Source of the DNA: an uncultured Planctomycetaceae bacterium
GTDB taxonomy: Bacteria > Planctomycetota > Planctomycetia > Planctomycetales > Planctomycetaceae
NCBI GenBank assembly: GCA_943787265.1
Contig: CALSLT010000001.1
Span: 142,893-206,892, forward strand
DNA length: 64,000 bases
Direction: 5' to 3'
Part shown: positions 30,238-38,833 of the stretch, one piece after another
Layout: the number at the start of each line of letters is the position of its first letter
How positions within the stretch are numbered: position 1 is the first letter of the stretch
Notes under the pieces: generated by a model
Databases searched by the model: none
Told to the model about the DNA's origin: nothing
What the model saw: the letters and a program-made list of their open reading frames with translations, nothing else
Position numbers and translations under genes: made by a program

Positions 30238-30480
30238 CTCGACCTCTACTCTTTACGCAACGGATTATGTTTACGTCCAAGCGTCAGCAATCACTGGCAG
30301 ACTCAAGACGCTCCGGATCAACATCAAGCTCGTACCTTACAGTTTGTACCGAACGAAAGATGTCGTCTACCGCCGAAGTGGTACACTTCATCCTTGCGAA
30401 AATGATCCGCGAACGATTCAACGATTCTCACAACATTTCCACGAGACGGATTGACGATCAACAGGTCGCGCGGAATTGCC

Positions 30481-31557
30481 TCAAGGAACCTGGATGACGT
30501 GGACCCACCAGGGTTGTTTGCCGACGTCGTACGTAGCGAAACGGTAGAGAGTTCCGTTCTTTTGGCTGATGCGAAATGCGGCAAGGCGGTCTGACGACTG
30601 GCCGGCGGCATAGAGGAAACGACCAGAGGATTCGATCGCAAAGCCGCGTGGAGTTGGCTCGGTCGGTGTCTGCCCCAGGCTGGTCAATTTGCCGGTTTCG
30701 GAATCAACTCGGTAGCCGGCGATGCTGTTGTGGCCGCGGTTGGCGACGTAGACGAAGTTGCCTGATGGATGAATTTCGATGCGGGCGTTGCTGCGAGTTT
30801 CTTTGAAACTGTCAGGGACGCTCGACAAACGCTCTCGGAAGGCAAGCCGGCCACTCCTACGATTTAAGTCGAAAGCCGCAATCGCACATGCCTGCTCGTA
30901 GTCAAAGAAAACGACGTCGAGTTTCGGATGAAAGGCCAACTGCCGAGGCCCGGTGTTTGCTCCGGTGCTGACGATTAACGGATCGTTTGGCGAGAGTCGT
31001 CCGGTCTTCTCGTCAAAGCGGAACTGGTAAATCGCGTTCGGACCGGTGTGAGGCACAAACGCAAATCGGTTCGATGCGTCCGTCATGATGGCGTGGGCTT
31101 TGGTGTCGGTCGCGATTTCCTGAATGGGCTTTTCGCTGAGCGATCCGTCCTCGCCGATTCGATGCACGGAAACTTTGGCAGCGACGTAGTATGCCGTCAG
31201 CAGAAATCGTCCGGTTCGGTCCGTCGCGACGTAAGCCGGATCGGCTCCAGCCTCGACCACGTTGATCAACGTCAGCTCTCCCTCATTGTTGATACGAAAG
31301 CTGGCCAGCTTGCCCGCTCTCCGCAGGGACGCAAACAGGAACTGGCTTTTGGGGTCAGAAGTGAGACCGCCAGGAGGACTCGGCGTTTCAACGTTGGCAA
31401 CGGCCGTCAATTCGCCGCTCGACTCATCCACCGAGTACACCGCAATCCTGTTTTCGCCATCGAGTGATACATAGGCAAATTCACGAGCCTCGCTGATCGG
31501 CGTTCCAACGAGCCATGCAGAAACAACGACGACCGATTGAAGAATCGTGAATCGCAT
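30481..31557 (-). CDS. secreted lactonase-family 7-bladed propeller (6-phosphogluconolactonase-like)
   Basis: A 358-aa protein with a signal peptide (residues 1-24, cleavage near SEA-REFAYVS) and seven beta-propeller repeats of the Lactonase family: FAYVSLDGENRIAVYSVDESSGELTAV, FLFASLRRAGKLASFRINNEGELTLI, FVYVANRGHNSIAGYRVDSETGKLTSLGQTPTEPTPRGFAIESSGRFLYAAGQSSDRLAAFRI. This is the family of cytoplasmic Pgl (YbhE type), but here exported, so a role in the pentose phosphate pathway is doubtful. Extracytoplasmic members may act on other lactones or simply bind ligands. 243 nt separate it from the upstream VCBS gene, and nothing else is seen in that gap. Confidence 0.85.
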   Translation of the reverse strand: MRFTILQSVVVVSAWLVGTPISEAREFAYVSLDGENRIAVYSVDESSGELTAVANVETPSPPGGLTSDPKSQFLFASLRRAGKLASFRINNEGELTLINVVEAGADPAYVATDRTGRFLLTAYYVAAKVSVHRIGEDGSLSEKPIQEIATDTKAHAIMTDASNRFAFVPHTGPNAIYQFRFDEKTGRLSPNDPLIVSTGANTGPRQLAFHPKLDVVFFDYEQACAIAAFDLNRRSGRLAFRERLSSVPDSFKETRSNARIEIHPSGNFVYVANRGHNSIAGYRVDSETGKLTSLGQTPTEPTPRGFAIESSGRFLYAAGQSSDRLAAFRISQKNGTLYRFATYDVGKQPWWVHVIQVP

Positions 31558-31756
31558 TTGTCATCCTTCCTAACAACGGATCTTGAAATTACCGCCTGGC
31601 GAGATCTTGAACAGAAGGCAGCAGAGCAAACAGAGGATGGCTTCGAGATCCGACTCTGCTTACTCCGTTTTCTCCTGTTCCAATTCTTAAAACAGTGTCT
31701 CCGCTTTGGAGTATTACGAAAATCCGCACGCCAATAATTCCCCGTGAGAAAACCAG

Positions 31757-32836
31757 TCACTCAGAGGCCGCACTGATTCTGATACTGTGCGAACCTGTTT
31801 TCCAGAACGGCGGTGTTATATCTGTAAAGCCCATGCCGGCAGTTCTCAGCATGCGCGATGCAAGGTTGTCGTTGCACATCTTCTGCCAGAGAAGAAAGCC
31901 CGTTGTCAGCCGGGGATTGAGTTCAACAATAATTGGCTCAACGTCTTGCTCAAACGGAACCAGCAGGTCGAAGCCGACATAGCCGCTCAGACCGAGGATC
32001 ACTGAGCAGCAACGGCGAACGACGCGTTCCACGCGAGCTTCGACGGCAGGGGCAAGCGGAACAGGAAAGTCTGCGCCTTCATACGTAAAGCGTCCATCGC
32101 CAGACAAAACCTGCCTGCACGGAGGCAGGACGTCGATGCGACAATCTTGCGGGTCACCGCCCTGCCCTGCGGTAATGATCGCCGCCGACGAGATGGCCGT
32201 TCCTTCAATAAAGGGCTGCCGGACAAAACCGAAACCTGCATCATCGCTGAGAAGTTGATCTGTCACGTGAGCCAGCTCTTCGGAGTTCGCCGCTTTGAAC
32301 GTCAACAGCGAACCCGCTCCGTCCCGGGGCTTGATCACGCAGGGAAAATCTGAATCACCACCTGCGGATGACTTCTCAGGATTCGCTGGTACAAACTTCT
32401 CTGTTGGAACGGTCGGAATTTTGGCGTCCGTCAGATGCTCGGCCAGCTTCAGCTTGTCGCTGCACAGTGCTGTCGCTGCAAAGTTGCAACCAACCAGCTT
32501 CGTACGAGATGAGGCGATCTCGACTCGTGCGGTAAGGATTTTGTGACATTCGGGGGCGATCACGAACGCGGCATCGGAGTCATCGCACAATCGTTTGAAA
32601 GCTTGTTCTTCCTCGGTCGCCGACGATATCTGAACGACCTCGCAGCTTGAAGACTCGGCGATCGGCAACTCACCAAGACGGCGATCCCACGTTGTGACGA
32701 CATCGACATCGGAAATCCGGAGAAGATCTTTGATCAGCGATACGAGCATCGCCCGGCCTTCAGCCGCCAGCGATCTGTTGAGCGTCTCGTCCGACCACGC
32801 ACCACCGCAAACGTATTCGGAAACGAAGACTCGCAT
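31757..32836 (-). CDS. ATP-grasp ligase (MfnD/carboxylate-amine ligase-like)
   Basis: A 359-aa ATP-grasp enzyme. An N-terminal Rossmann-like part (MRVFVSEYVCGGAWSDE...GRAMLVSLIKDLL) is followed by the ATP-grasp core with FPCVIKPRDGAGSLLTF (the phosphate-binding Lys/Gly loop), FGFVRQPFIEGTAISSAAII and the Mg-binding IIVELNPRLTTGFLLWQ. The opening FVSEYVCGG resembles the ATP-grasp proteins of the methanofuran/C1-transfer pathway (MfnD, tyramine-glutamate ligase), a pathway many planctomycetes possess; that assignment is inferred. It is 26 nt downstream of the GDP-mannose dehydratase gene in the same orientation, so probably co-transcribed. A cell-wall or sugar-modifying ligase is an alternative. 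Confidence 0.7.
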   Translation of the reverse strand: MRVFVSEYVCGGAWSDETLNRSLAAEGRAMLVSLIKDLLRISDVDVVTTWDRRLGELPIAESSSCEVVQISSATEEEQAFKRLCDDSDAAFVIAPECHKILTARVEIASSRTKLVGCNFAATALCSDKLKLAEHLTDAKIPTVPTEKFVPANPEKSSAGGDSDFPCVIKPRDGAGSLLTFKAANSEELAHVTDQLLSDDAGFGFVRQPFIEGTAISSAAIITAGQGGDPQDCRIDVLPPCRQVLSGDGRFTYEGADFPVPLAPAVEARVERVVRRCCSVILGLSGYVGFDLLVPFEQDVEPIIVELNPRLTTGFLLWQKMCNDNLASRMLRTAGMGFTDITPPFWKTGSHSIRISAASE

Positions 32837-32862
32837 GGCAGTTCCGATACGGGCAAACGGAA

Positions 32863-33834
32863 TCAGGCTTCCTGGCGAGCCACATCCAAATCATGGTCGA
32901 CCATCATTTCCGCCAGTTCTTTGAAGCTGACTTTGGGTTGCCAGCCAAGCTTCTCGCGAGCTTTCGACGCGTCACCGCAGAGGATGTCAACTTCGGCCGG
33001 GCGAAACATTTTTTCGTCCGTCTCCACGAAATCTGCCCAGTCCAGACCAACCCGTCCGAAGGATGCGTCGAGGAAATCCCGCACCGAATGAACGTGGCCA
33101 GTGGCAACGACATAATCCTCAGGGACATCCTGCTGAAGCATCAACCACATCGCTTCAACAAAGTCGCCAGCAAAGCCCCAGTCGCGTTGAGCTTCGATGT
33201 TGCCAAGACTCAGTTTTTCCTGGAGACCTAGTTTAATCCTCGCGACCGCCTTCGAAATCTTCCGAGTGACAAATGCTTCTCCGCGACGGGGTGACTCGTG
33301 GTTAAACAGAATTCCGTTGACCGCGAACATGTCGTAAGACTCGCGATAATTGATTGTCTGCCAGTAAGCGTAGACCTTGGCACAAGCGTACGGACTGCGT
33401 GGATAGAACGGCGTCGTTTCAGACTGTGGCGTCTCGACAACCTTTCCAAACATCTCACTGGACGACGCCTGATAGAAGCGGACCTGCTTACCGGCTCGCT
33501 GCTGGTATTCGCGAATGGCGTCGAGCATTCTCAGTACGCCGACACCGGTCACGTCTGCTGTGTACTGAGGCAGGTCGAACGAAAGTCGGACATGGCTTTG
33601 TGCGGCCAGGTTATAAACTTCGTCCGGCTGTGCCTTGTCGAGAATCTGCCCAAGGTTTGAACCGTCGGCCAAGTCGGCGTAATACAGCCGCTCGCCCGCT
33701 TCACCAATACCTGGCGCGCGGCATGAGACAATTCCATGAACTTCGTAGTCACGCTCCAGGAGGAAGCGAGTCAGGTAATGCCCGTCCTGGCCAGAAATTC
33801 CCGTGATGAGTGCTCGTCGTTTCGTGTCTGCCAT
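32863..33834 (-). CDS. gmd: GDP-mannose 4,6-dehydratase
   Basis: A 323-aa short-chain dehydrogenase-fold enzyme converting GDP-D-mannose to GDP-4-keto-6-deoxymannose, the precursor of GDP-fucose, rhamnose or perosamine. NADP-binding [14 protein letters not shown] (residues 9-22), SSSEMFGKV with the catalytic-type Glu127, the active-site pair Y149xxxK153 in [31 protein letters not shown] and [14 protein letters not shown] are all diagnostic of Gmd. The Met at 33834 ([12 protein letters not shown]) is chosen; the frame extends to 33933 into the NAD kinase gene. It follows nadK by 58 nt. Length is slightly below that of E. coli Gmd. It supplies nucleotide sugars for surface polysaccharide; the fucose synthase partner is not in the window. 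Confidence 0.93.
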   Translation of the reverse strand: MADTKRRALITGISGQDGHYLTRFLLERDYEVHGIVSCRAPGIGEAGERLYYADLADGSNLGQILDKAQPDEVYNLAAQSHVRLSFDLPQYTADVTGVGVLRMLDAIREYQQRAGKQVRFYQASSSEMFGKVVETPQSETTPFYPRSPYACAKVYAYWQTINYRESYDMFAVNGILFNHESPRRGEAFVTRKISKAVARIKLGLQEKLSLGNIEAQRDWGFAGDFVEAMWLMLQQDVPEDYVVATGHVHSVRDFLDASFGRVGLDWADFVETDEKMFRPAEVDILCGDASKAREKLGWQPKVSFKELAEMMVDHDLDVARQEA

Positions 33835-33892
33835 GATTCTTATTTTACTGATTGCTTGCGTGCGATGGTTAAGTTGAAGTTTTGTGTCCAGA

Positions 33893-34759
33893 TCAATCGT
33901 CGGCTGAGTAACGAGGCTGCCCACTCCAGCCAAGCTTCTGCTCCAGGACGCTGTAGTAGTTATGTCCAGGCAGGCGAGCCAGCTTGAAGGTCACGTCGGC
34001 TTTTTCGAAGTCAACGCGATCTCCAACGCGGAATGGAACTCGAATTTGACCGTCGATCACCAGAACAACCTCGGTCCGCGCAGAAGGAAGCTCCAACTGA
34101 TAACGCCGATTCGCATCGTCAACCAATGCTCGATTTGAAAGCGTGTGTGGGCAGATGGGAGTCACAACGACGACAGGTAAGTCCTGCCGTACTGCCGGAC
34201 CACCCGCCGACAGACTGTGAGCCGTCGACCCCACCGGCGTGCCGACGATCAGTCCGTCGCAGCTATAAGTCGTGACCGGAGCACCGTCGATACTCAACGC
34301 GACCTCGACCATCTGCAGAGTTGCTTCAGCACTGACCGCGACCTCGTTAACTCCGAGCCAGGATTCTGATTCCCCGTTTGGCCTGGTCATCGTGCATTGA
34401 AACATCAGGTGCTCGACGACGTCGAAGTTGCCCGCGCGAATTTCCTCGAAACGAGTCCGGAACTGGTCCGGCGTCAAGTCCGCCAGAAACCCTAACCTGC
34501 CGAGATTAATTCCAATGATTGGCGTCTGGTGTTGGCCAAACTGGCGACACGCACGAATAATCGCTCCATCACCTCCCAACACCACGGCAACCTCCGACCC
34601 GTCCAGAGTCGTGGGATCAAGCTCCTCAATGACGACCACGGTCAGCAGTTCGACATCCGGGTGAGAATGGAGAAACTCGGCAAGCTCGCAGGCAGCCCGT
34701 TCAATTCGTTCGCTGTCGTCCCTTTTAAGCAGAATCAGTCTTAACTTTTTCGTATCCAT
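33893..34759 (-). CDS. nadK: NAD kinase
   Basis: A 288-aa cytoplasmic ATP-NAD kinase making NADP+. The diagnostic GGDG motif is at residues 62-65 ([12 protein letters not shown]), followed by [44 protein letters not shown] and [15 protein letters not shown]. All are standard for the family, and length is normal. The start at 34759 ([14 protein letters not shown]) is chosen because the beta-strand of the family begins here; an upstream in-frame ATG at 34819 adds a non-conserved leader. It heads a minus-strand group nadK-gmd-ATP-grasp. Confidence 0.95.
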   Translation of the reverse strand: MDTKKLRLILLKRDDSERIERAACELAEFLHSHPDVELLTVVVIEELDPTTLDGSEVAVVLGGDGAIIRACRQFGQHQTPIIGINLGRLGFLADLTPDQFRTRFEEIRAGNFDVVEHLMFQCTMTRPNGESESWLGVNEVAVSAEATLQMVEVALSIDGAPVTTYSCDGLIVGTPVGSTAHSLSAGGPAVRQDLPVVVVTPICPHTLSNRALVDDANRRYQLELPSARTEVVLVIDGQIRVPFRVGDRVDFEKADVTFKLARLPGHNYYSVLEQKLGWSGQPRYSADD

Positions 34760-35144
34760 TCGGGTATGTCCGAGATGATGGCCGACACTGTGGCGGGAAC
34801 AGTCCGTCACTGCGGGCATTCTGCCGGCATCTCCACAGACCTTCCACCCTCGAATACCCGATTCGCCAATTGTCGGAAATCCGACGATAGGGATTTACGA
34901 AACCGGTGAACGTGGCTGCCTTTACGTTCTGCACCGTTTGCGGCGTGAACATGCCAAATCGGCAACATATTTCATGAATTCCTGACGGCACGTCCAGAGA
35001 TTGTCTCAGGAACCATGTCAAACTTTGACGATGGTGCTGATTGTGCGGGGTCCCCACTCCTCGCACATTCCGTCACGGTGTCCCCCACCGGGTCGGAAAA
35101 TCAGTATCCCCTCTCAGTAATGCCTCGCAAGAGGACGGTGGACA
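34760..35144. other. 385-nt divergent intergenic region
   Basis: Separates divergent nadK and the SLBB-like gene and must hold both promoters. Short open frames on either strand show no domain. No operator, riboswitch or RNA gene was recognised. AGAGGACGGTGGAC before 35145 provides the ribosome site of the downstream gene. Confidence 0.4.
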
Positions 35145-37580
35145 ATGTCAGTCCTGCGACCAATCTGGTTGAATCTGGCTATTCTTGCAGCTTTCGGGCT
35201 GCAGGTTGACGCTGTATTCGGTCAGGTTTTCAATGGTCTGCAGAAACAGGGGGGAATCAGCCAGTCGCCCCGGGGGCCACACCATTTCACAATTATGGGG
35301 CACATAGGTCGCCCGAATTGTTATGAGACAATGGTCTCTTCACCGTCGCTGGTGGACTTCGTGCAGTTAGCGGGTGGCCTCAAGCCAACGGCCGCTGGCT
35401 CAATCAGAATCGTTCGGGGCGGCAGGACAGTTCAATCGACGTTCTTCTCTAAGCGGTCACTGATGAGGCTATCACCAGGTGATATTGTTGTGGTTGACGG
35501 AAAGGTCAACCAGGGCCGCATCATCCTTCGTGGCAACCAGAAACCAGTTGATAATGGTGCAGCGGAAGTCAGCCTCGCCATTACCGGACTTCGGAACTAT
35601 CCCGTCGTTCTCACAATTCCAGCCGAGCGAGCGACCATTCGCTGGGTGACTCGGCACCTGGGACTTGATACCGGAGTTGCGAACTACGTTAAATCAGTCA
35701 CGCAACGACAGTCAGAGCGAGTCTTCCCCGACACTCGACTTGTCACTGGCACTGTCCTGGCATTCAACCCAGCCTACGTGGATCAGTCTCGGCTTCCGGA
35801 CGACCTGCCAGTTCCGGTGAAGCTTGGCCGTCCAAACAACACACAAGCACAGCCAACGAAACCAACTGGTCCGGTTGCTCAGCTACCGCAGACAGTTGGC
35901 CCAAACAATCAATTCAGTGCAGCTCCAGGGAGAGCCCGAGTTCCGACGATCGGAGTCGCTCCACCGGCGGTACGCCCTCAGCCTGGAAACCTCGATCTTA
36001 CGCCAGACGAGCAAACGTTCGTAAAGCAACTGTTGACTGATCCATCATCTGTGCCGCTTGATGAGCCAACTCCAGAACCGTCCGGACAAGCATTCGTGAC
36101 GCAGCAGCCTGCGAGCGTTCAATCACCATCGACTTCGGCGACCAATACGATTCGCAACGGAAGCTCACATTCATCGGCAGGCCCCGCAGGCTCGGCTTCC
36201 GTTTCTGACGGTCCAGAACGAACAATACAGTCGCTTCCAGCTTCGACACCAGTCCCAGCCAACGAACGCGCAGACGCCCCCGCAGTGACCGTCTTCTCCC
36301 CGGCGGCGACGCGGCCCTATCAGTCAGAACCGGCCGAGCCGGAAACATTGCAGCCGTTGGGAAGTTCGCGAAACGAGCTCCAGAATTCACAACCCGATCC
36401 TCGCCCAGCCGCGGACATCTCGCGAGCTGAAACCGGCGACACTGGCAATGATCATGGTGGCTTCTCGCTGGCGATCCAGGCGGCGACTCTTGCATCCACG
36501 GCTGCCGGCACCAACTCAAGTCAACCGGCCACAACGAGTAACAACCAGAATCCACCGCCAGCCCCACCGACGACGGGCGAGCCGAGTCCCACGTCACCGT
36601 TCACACCAGTGATGCCAACTCAGCGTTCAACTGTGTTGCCCGCGCAAGCAAGCTCAGTGCAAACAAATCCTGCAAATCCAGCAACGCAGTCATCTGCTGA
36701 TGGAAGCAGGCTTCTGCCACCGCCACCGAGTAACGTCAACTGGCCGGTCATCTCGATCTGCGTTGTCGGACTTCTTGGTGCGATCGCGGCTTGCTTCCTG
36801 ATCTACTCAATTGCTCATGAAAACCCGGCTCCACGAATCACACAGATCGATACCTCAGGTCGCTACTGGCTTGACCGGATGATCGAAAACGACATCCCGA
36901 TCGAAGAGGAAGCAGTCGACTATCCTCACAACACACAACTGTTTGGCAAACCGGCCCCGATTCAAAGAATCGACGCGGCACACCGAACAGTTCCGCGGTC
37001 GCACTTCTCTGCCCCCGGTGGAAAGTCTGGCGTACGGAAAGACAACCCGGCCTCGCCTGACGCTCCGTCACCAGACATTTCAAGCACGGACCAAAATCGG
37101 ATTGTCAAAATCCACTCGGGAAACAATTCGCACAAACAAGCCGCCGCCGCAGTGCCAACCCCACATTCAGTTGGCACCGTTGCAGAACAACACAAGAACA
37201 CAGCTGCAATCTCTGAATTTGCCGAAACGGTGATTTACGGCGACGCCGGCCAGAAAGTCGAGTCTGATGTAACGCCGAATTCTGCATCAGAGACCGCATC
37301 AGAAGCGACCCCAATTCAAAAGCCGAGTCGACAGTTCCGACTCGACTCTGGCCACCCGGTCGCAGATCAGAAAACAGTCACTGAAACGCCCCGCACTCCC
37401 GGTCAGTCAGTGCCTCGCCGCAAGTCTGTGTCAGTGCAACCGTCGCCTGTCGTCGTTCAGGGAGCGAACCTGCTTGATCGAATCCTTTCATCAGTCGAGC
37501 ACGAACAAACAGTTACTCGCCCGAAAGCTGACGCGTCAGTCCGGAACAAACGACAGTCAGACGAACGAGGCAACTCATGA
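35145..37580 (+). CDS. SLBB-like, Pro/Ser/Thr-rich single-span membrane protein
   Basis: An 811-aa protein. After a signal-like N-terminus (LNLAILAAFGLQVDAVFG), residues 45-110 (FTIMGHIGRPNCYET...SLVDFVQLAGGLKPTAAGSIRIVRGG...LMRLSPGDIVVVDG) have the phrasing of an SLBB/soluble-ligand-binding domain of polysaccharide-export proteins. A second related segment follows (VSLAITGLRNYPVVLTIPAERATIRWV). Residues of about 230-530 are a low-complexity Pro/Ser/Thr/Ala/Gln linker. A transmembrane helix (WPVISICVVGLLGAIAACFLIYSI, near residues 532-556) leads to a polar tail of about 250 residues. The stop overlaps the next gene's start (ATGA), so the tail may contact that actin-fold protein. No matching complete protein is recognised. 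The role is unknown, possibly linking envelope polysaccharide to a cytoplasmic filament or sensor. Confidence 0.7.
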   Translation: MSVLRPIWLNLAILAAFGLQVDAVFGQVFNGLQKQGGISQSPRGPHHFTIMGHIGRPNCYETMVSSPSLVDFVQLAGGLKPTAAGSIRIVRGGRTVQSTFFSKRSLMRLSPGDIVVVDGKVNQGRIILRGNQKPVDNGAAEVSLAITGLRNYPVVLTIPAERATIRWVTRHLGLDTGVANYVKSVTQRQSERVFPDTRLVTGTVLAFNPAYVDQSRLPDDLPVPVKLGRPNNTQAQPTKPTGPVAQLPQTVGPNNQFSAAPGRARVPTIGVAPPAVRPQPGNLDLTPDEQTFVKQLLTDPSSVPLDEPTPEPSGQAFVTQQPASVQSPSTSATNTIRNGSSHSSAGPAGSASVSDGPERTIQSLPASTPVPANERADAPAVTVFSPAATRPYQSEPAEPETLQPLGSSRNELQNSQPDPRPAADISRAETGDTGNDHGGFSLAIQAATLASTAAGTNSSQPATTSNNQNPPPAPPTTGEPSPTSPFTPVMPTQRSTVLPAQASSVQTNPANPATQSSADGSRLLPPPPSNVNWPVISICVVGLLGAIAACFLIYSIAHENPAPRITQIDTSGRYWLDRMIENDIPIEEEAVDYPHNTQLFGKPAPIQRIDAAHRTVPRSHFSAPGGKSGVRKDNPASPDAPSPDISSTDQNRIVKIHSGNNSHKQAAAAVPTPHSVGTVAEQHKNTAAISEFAETVIYGDAGQKVESDVTPNSASETASEATPIQKPSRQFRLDSGHPVADQKTVTETPRTPGQSVPRRKSVSVQPSPVVVQGANLLDRILSSVEHEQTVTRPKADASVRNKRQSDERGNS

Positions 37581-38650
37581 CCGCCGCGCTTGAACTTGGC
37601 TCATCGTCTCTTCGGTCTTTGCGACGCGAAGACGACGTCCTGAAATCCCGGACCAGCCGGTGCGTTTACGCCGTCCTGCCGGATTCGCCCGCGCATCAGC
37701 GCTTACTCGAACAATGCGGTCTTCAGTTTACAACATGCGAAGACGGTATCCTGCTGTTGGGTGACGGCGCGTTCGAACACGCGGAACTCTTCAAATCACC
37801 ATGCCTTCCATTGATGGTCGGCGGACGAATTCCCAAGGGCAACCCGCTCGTCCGGCAGCTCATCAGCTCGCTGGTCGAAGTTATTCTGCCGATCGCGGGC
37901 AACCGAAACGAAATCTGTGCTCTGACACTGCCTGGCGGAGCGGCACTTGATTCATCCAGTGAAGCTCGAGCGGACCTCGAATTTTACATTCGTCTGGTCA
38001 AGCTGCAGGGCTACGAGCCAAAACTCGTTCCAGCGAGCCAGGCATTAGTCCTCGCCGAACTTGTCGAAAGCGCGTTCACAGGCATCGGCATCGTCTTCGG
38101 AGCGTCTGGTTGCGAAGCCATTCTCGCGCACCGCGGAAACCCGATCTGCCACGCAGCGAGTGACCACGGTGGAGAGTGGGTCGACCGTCAACTGGCGAAG
38201 AAACTGCACGCTCATTCTGTGGCCGCAGCCGATGAATCCGCCGTTGCAGCCGCCGATCAAAACTTTGCACGAGAATCGTTGCTATCGATCACCCGCCAGC
38301 GGGAACAACTGAAGAGCGCCGCGACGATATCCGGAGACGACTTTACGAAGCATGTCGAATCGCTTCTGCAGGAAACGATTTTCGAACTCTGCGATGCGTT
38401 CAGTGGCGAACTGATTCGAAGCCGACGCGCCAAAGAACTGCCCAGCCCGCTTCCCATCGTGTGTGGCGGTGGCCTCATCGAGACTCCAGGATTTGGTTCC
38501 ATCCTCGCCAGCGTTCTGCAGGAAGTGAACCTGCCAATTGAAACGCTGCGGCCTCGACTGGTCACGCGAAGCGATCGTAGCATCGCTCGCGGACTGCTAA
38601 TCAGCGCCGAACTGGAAGCGACATCCCGCCCTGCCGGCCGCGCGGCATAA
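37577..38650 (+). CDS. actin/Hsp70-fold ATPase-like protein
   Basis: A 357-aa cytoplasmic protein translationally coupled (ATGA, 4-nt overlap) to the SLBB-like membrane protein. Features of the actin/MreB/Hsp70 superfamily: ALTLPGGAALDSSSEARADLEFYIRLVKLQGYEPKLVPASQALVLAEL (domain IB-like), GIGIVFGASGCEAILAHRGNPI (phosphate-2-like), HGGEWVDRQLAKKLH (compare MreB GGxxxD), and PLPIVCGGGLIETPGF (adenosine motif, near residue 295). The N-terminal phosphate-1 loop is degenerate, so ATP hydrolysis is uncertain. It could be a polymer-forming or sensory partner of the upstream membrane protein. A perfect-looking terminator follows at 38696, so the pair is a two-gene operon. Confidence 0.65.
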   Translation: MTAALELGSSSLRSLRREDDVLKSRTSRCVYAVLPDSPAHQRLLEQCGLQFTTCEDGILLLGDGAFEHAELFKSPCLPLMVGGRIPKGNPLVRQLISSLVEVILPIAGNRNEICALTLPGGAALDSSSEARADLEFYIRLVKLQGYEPKLVPASQALVLAELVESAFTGIGIVFGASGCEAILAHRGNPICHAASDHGGEWVDRQLAKKLHAHSVAAADESAVAAADQNFARESLLSITRQREQLKSAATISGDDFTKHVESLLQETIFELCDAFSGELIRSRRAKELPSPLPIVCGGGLIETPGFGSILASVLQEVNLPIETLRPRLVTRSDRSIARGLLISAELEATSRPAGRAA

Positions 38651-38695
38651 AGTCAGTTTCGCCCCGGCAGACTTCCATCAGCAGACAAGTACAAC

Positions 38696-38728
38696 GAGCC
38701 CGACCTGTCCATCAGGCCGGGCTCTTTT
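38696..38728 (+). terminator. intrinsic terminator of the SLBB/actin-like operon
   Basis: GAGCCCGACCTG (38696-38707) pairs with CAGGCCGGGCTC (38713-38724) with one A-C mismatch and a 5-nt loop, followed by TTTT. Confidence 0.85.
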
Positions 38729-38833
38729 CGTTCGTCTGGTAGTTTGAGTTTTCCGGCGTCATGCTATGCGAGGCTGTGATTCGACAAACTCTATTACCAA
38801 CGAAAAAATCCAAACATTGACCGGAAGAATCGG

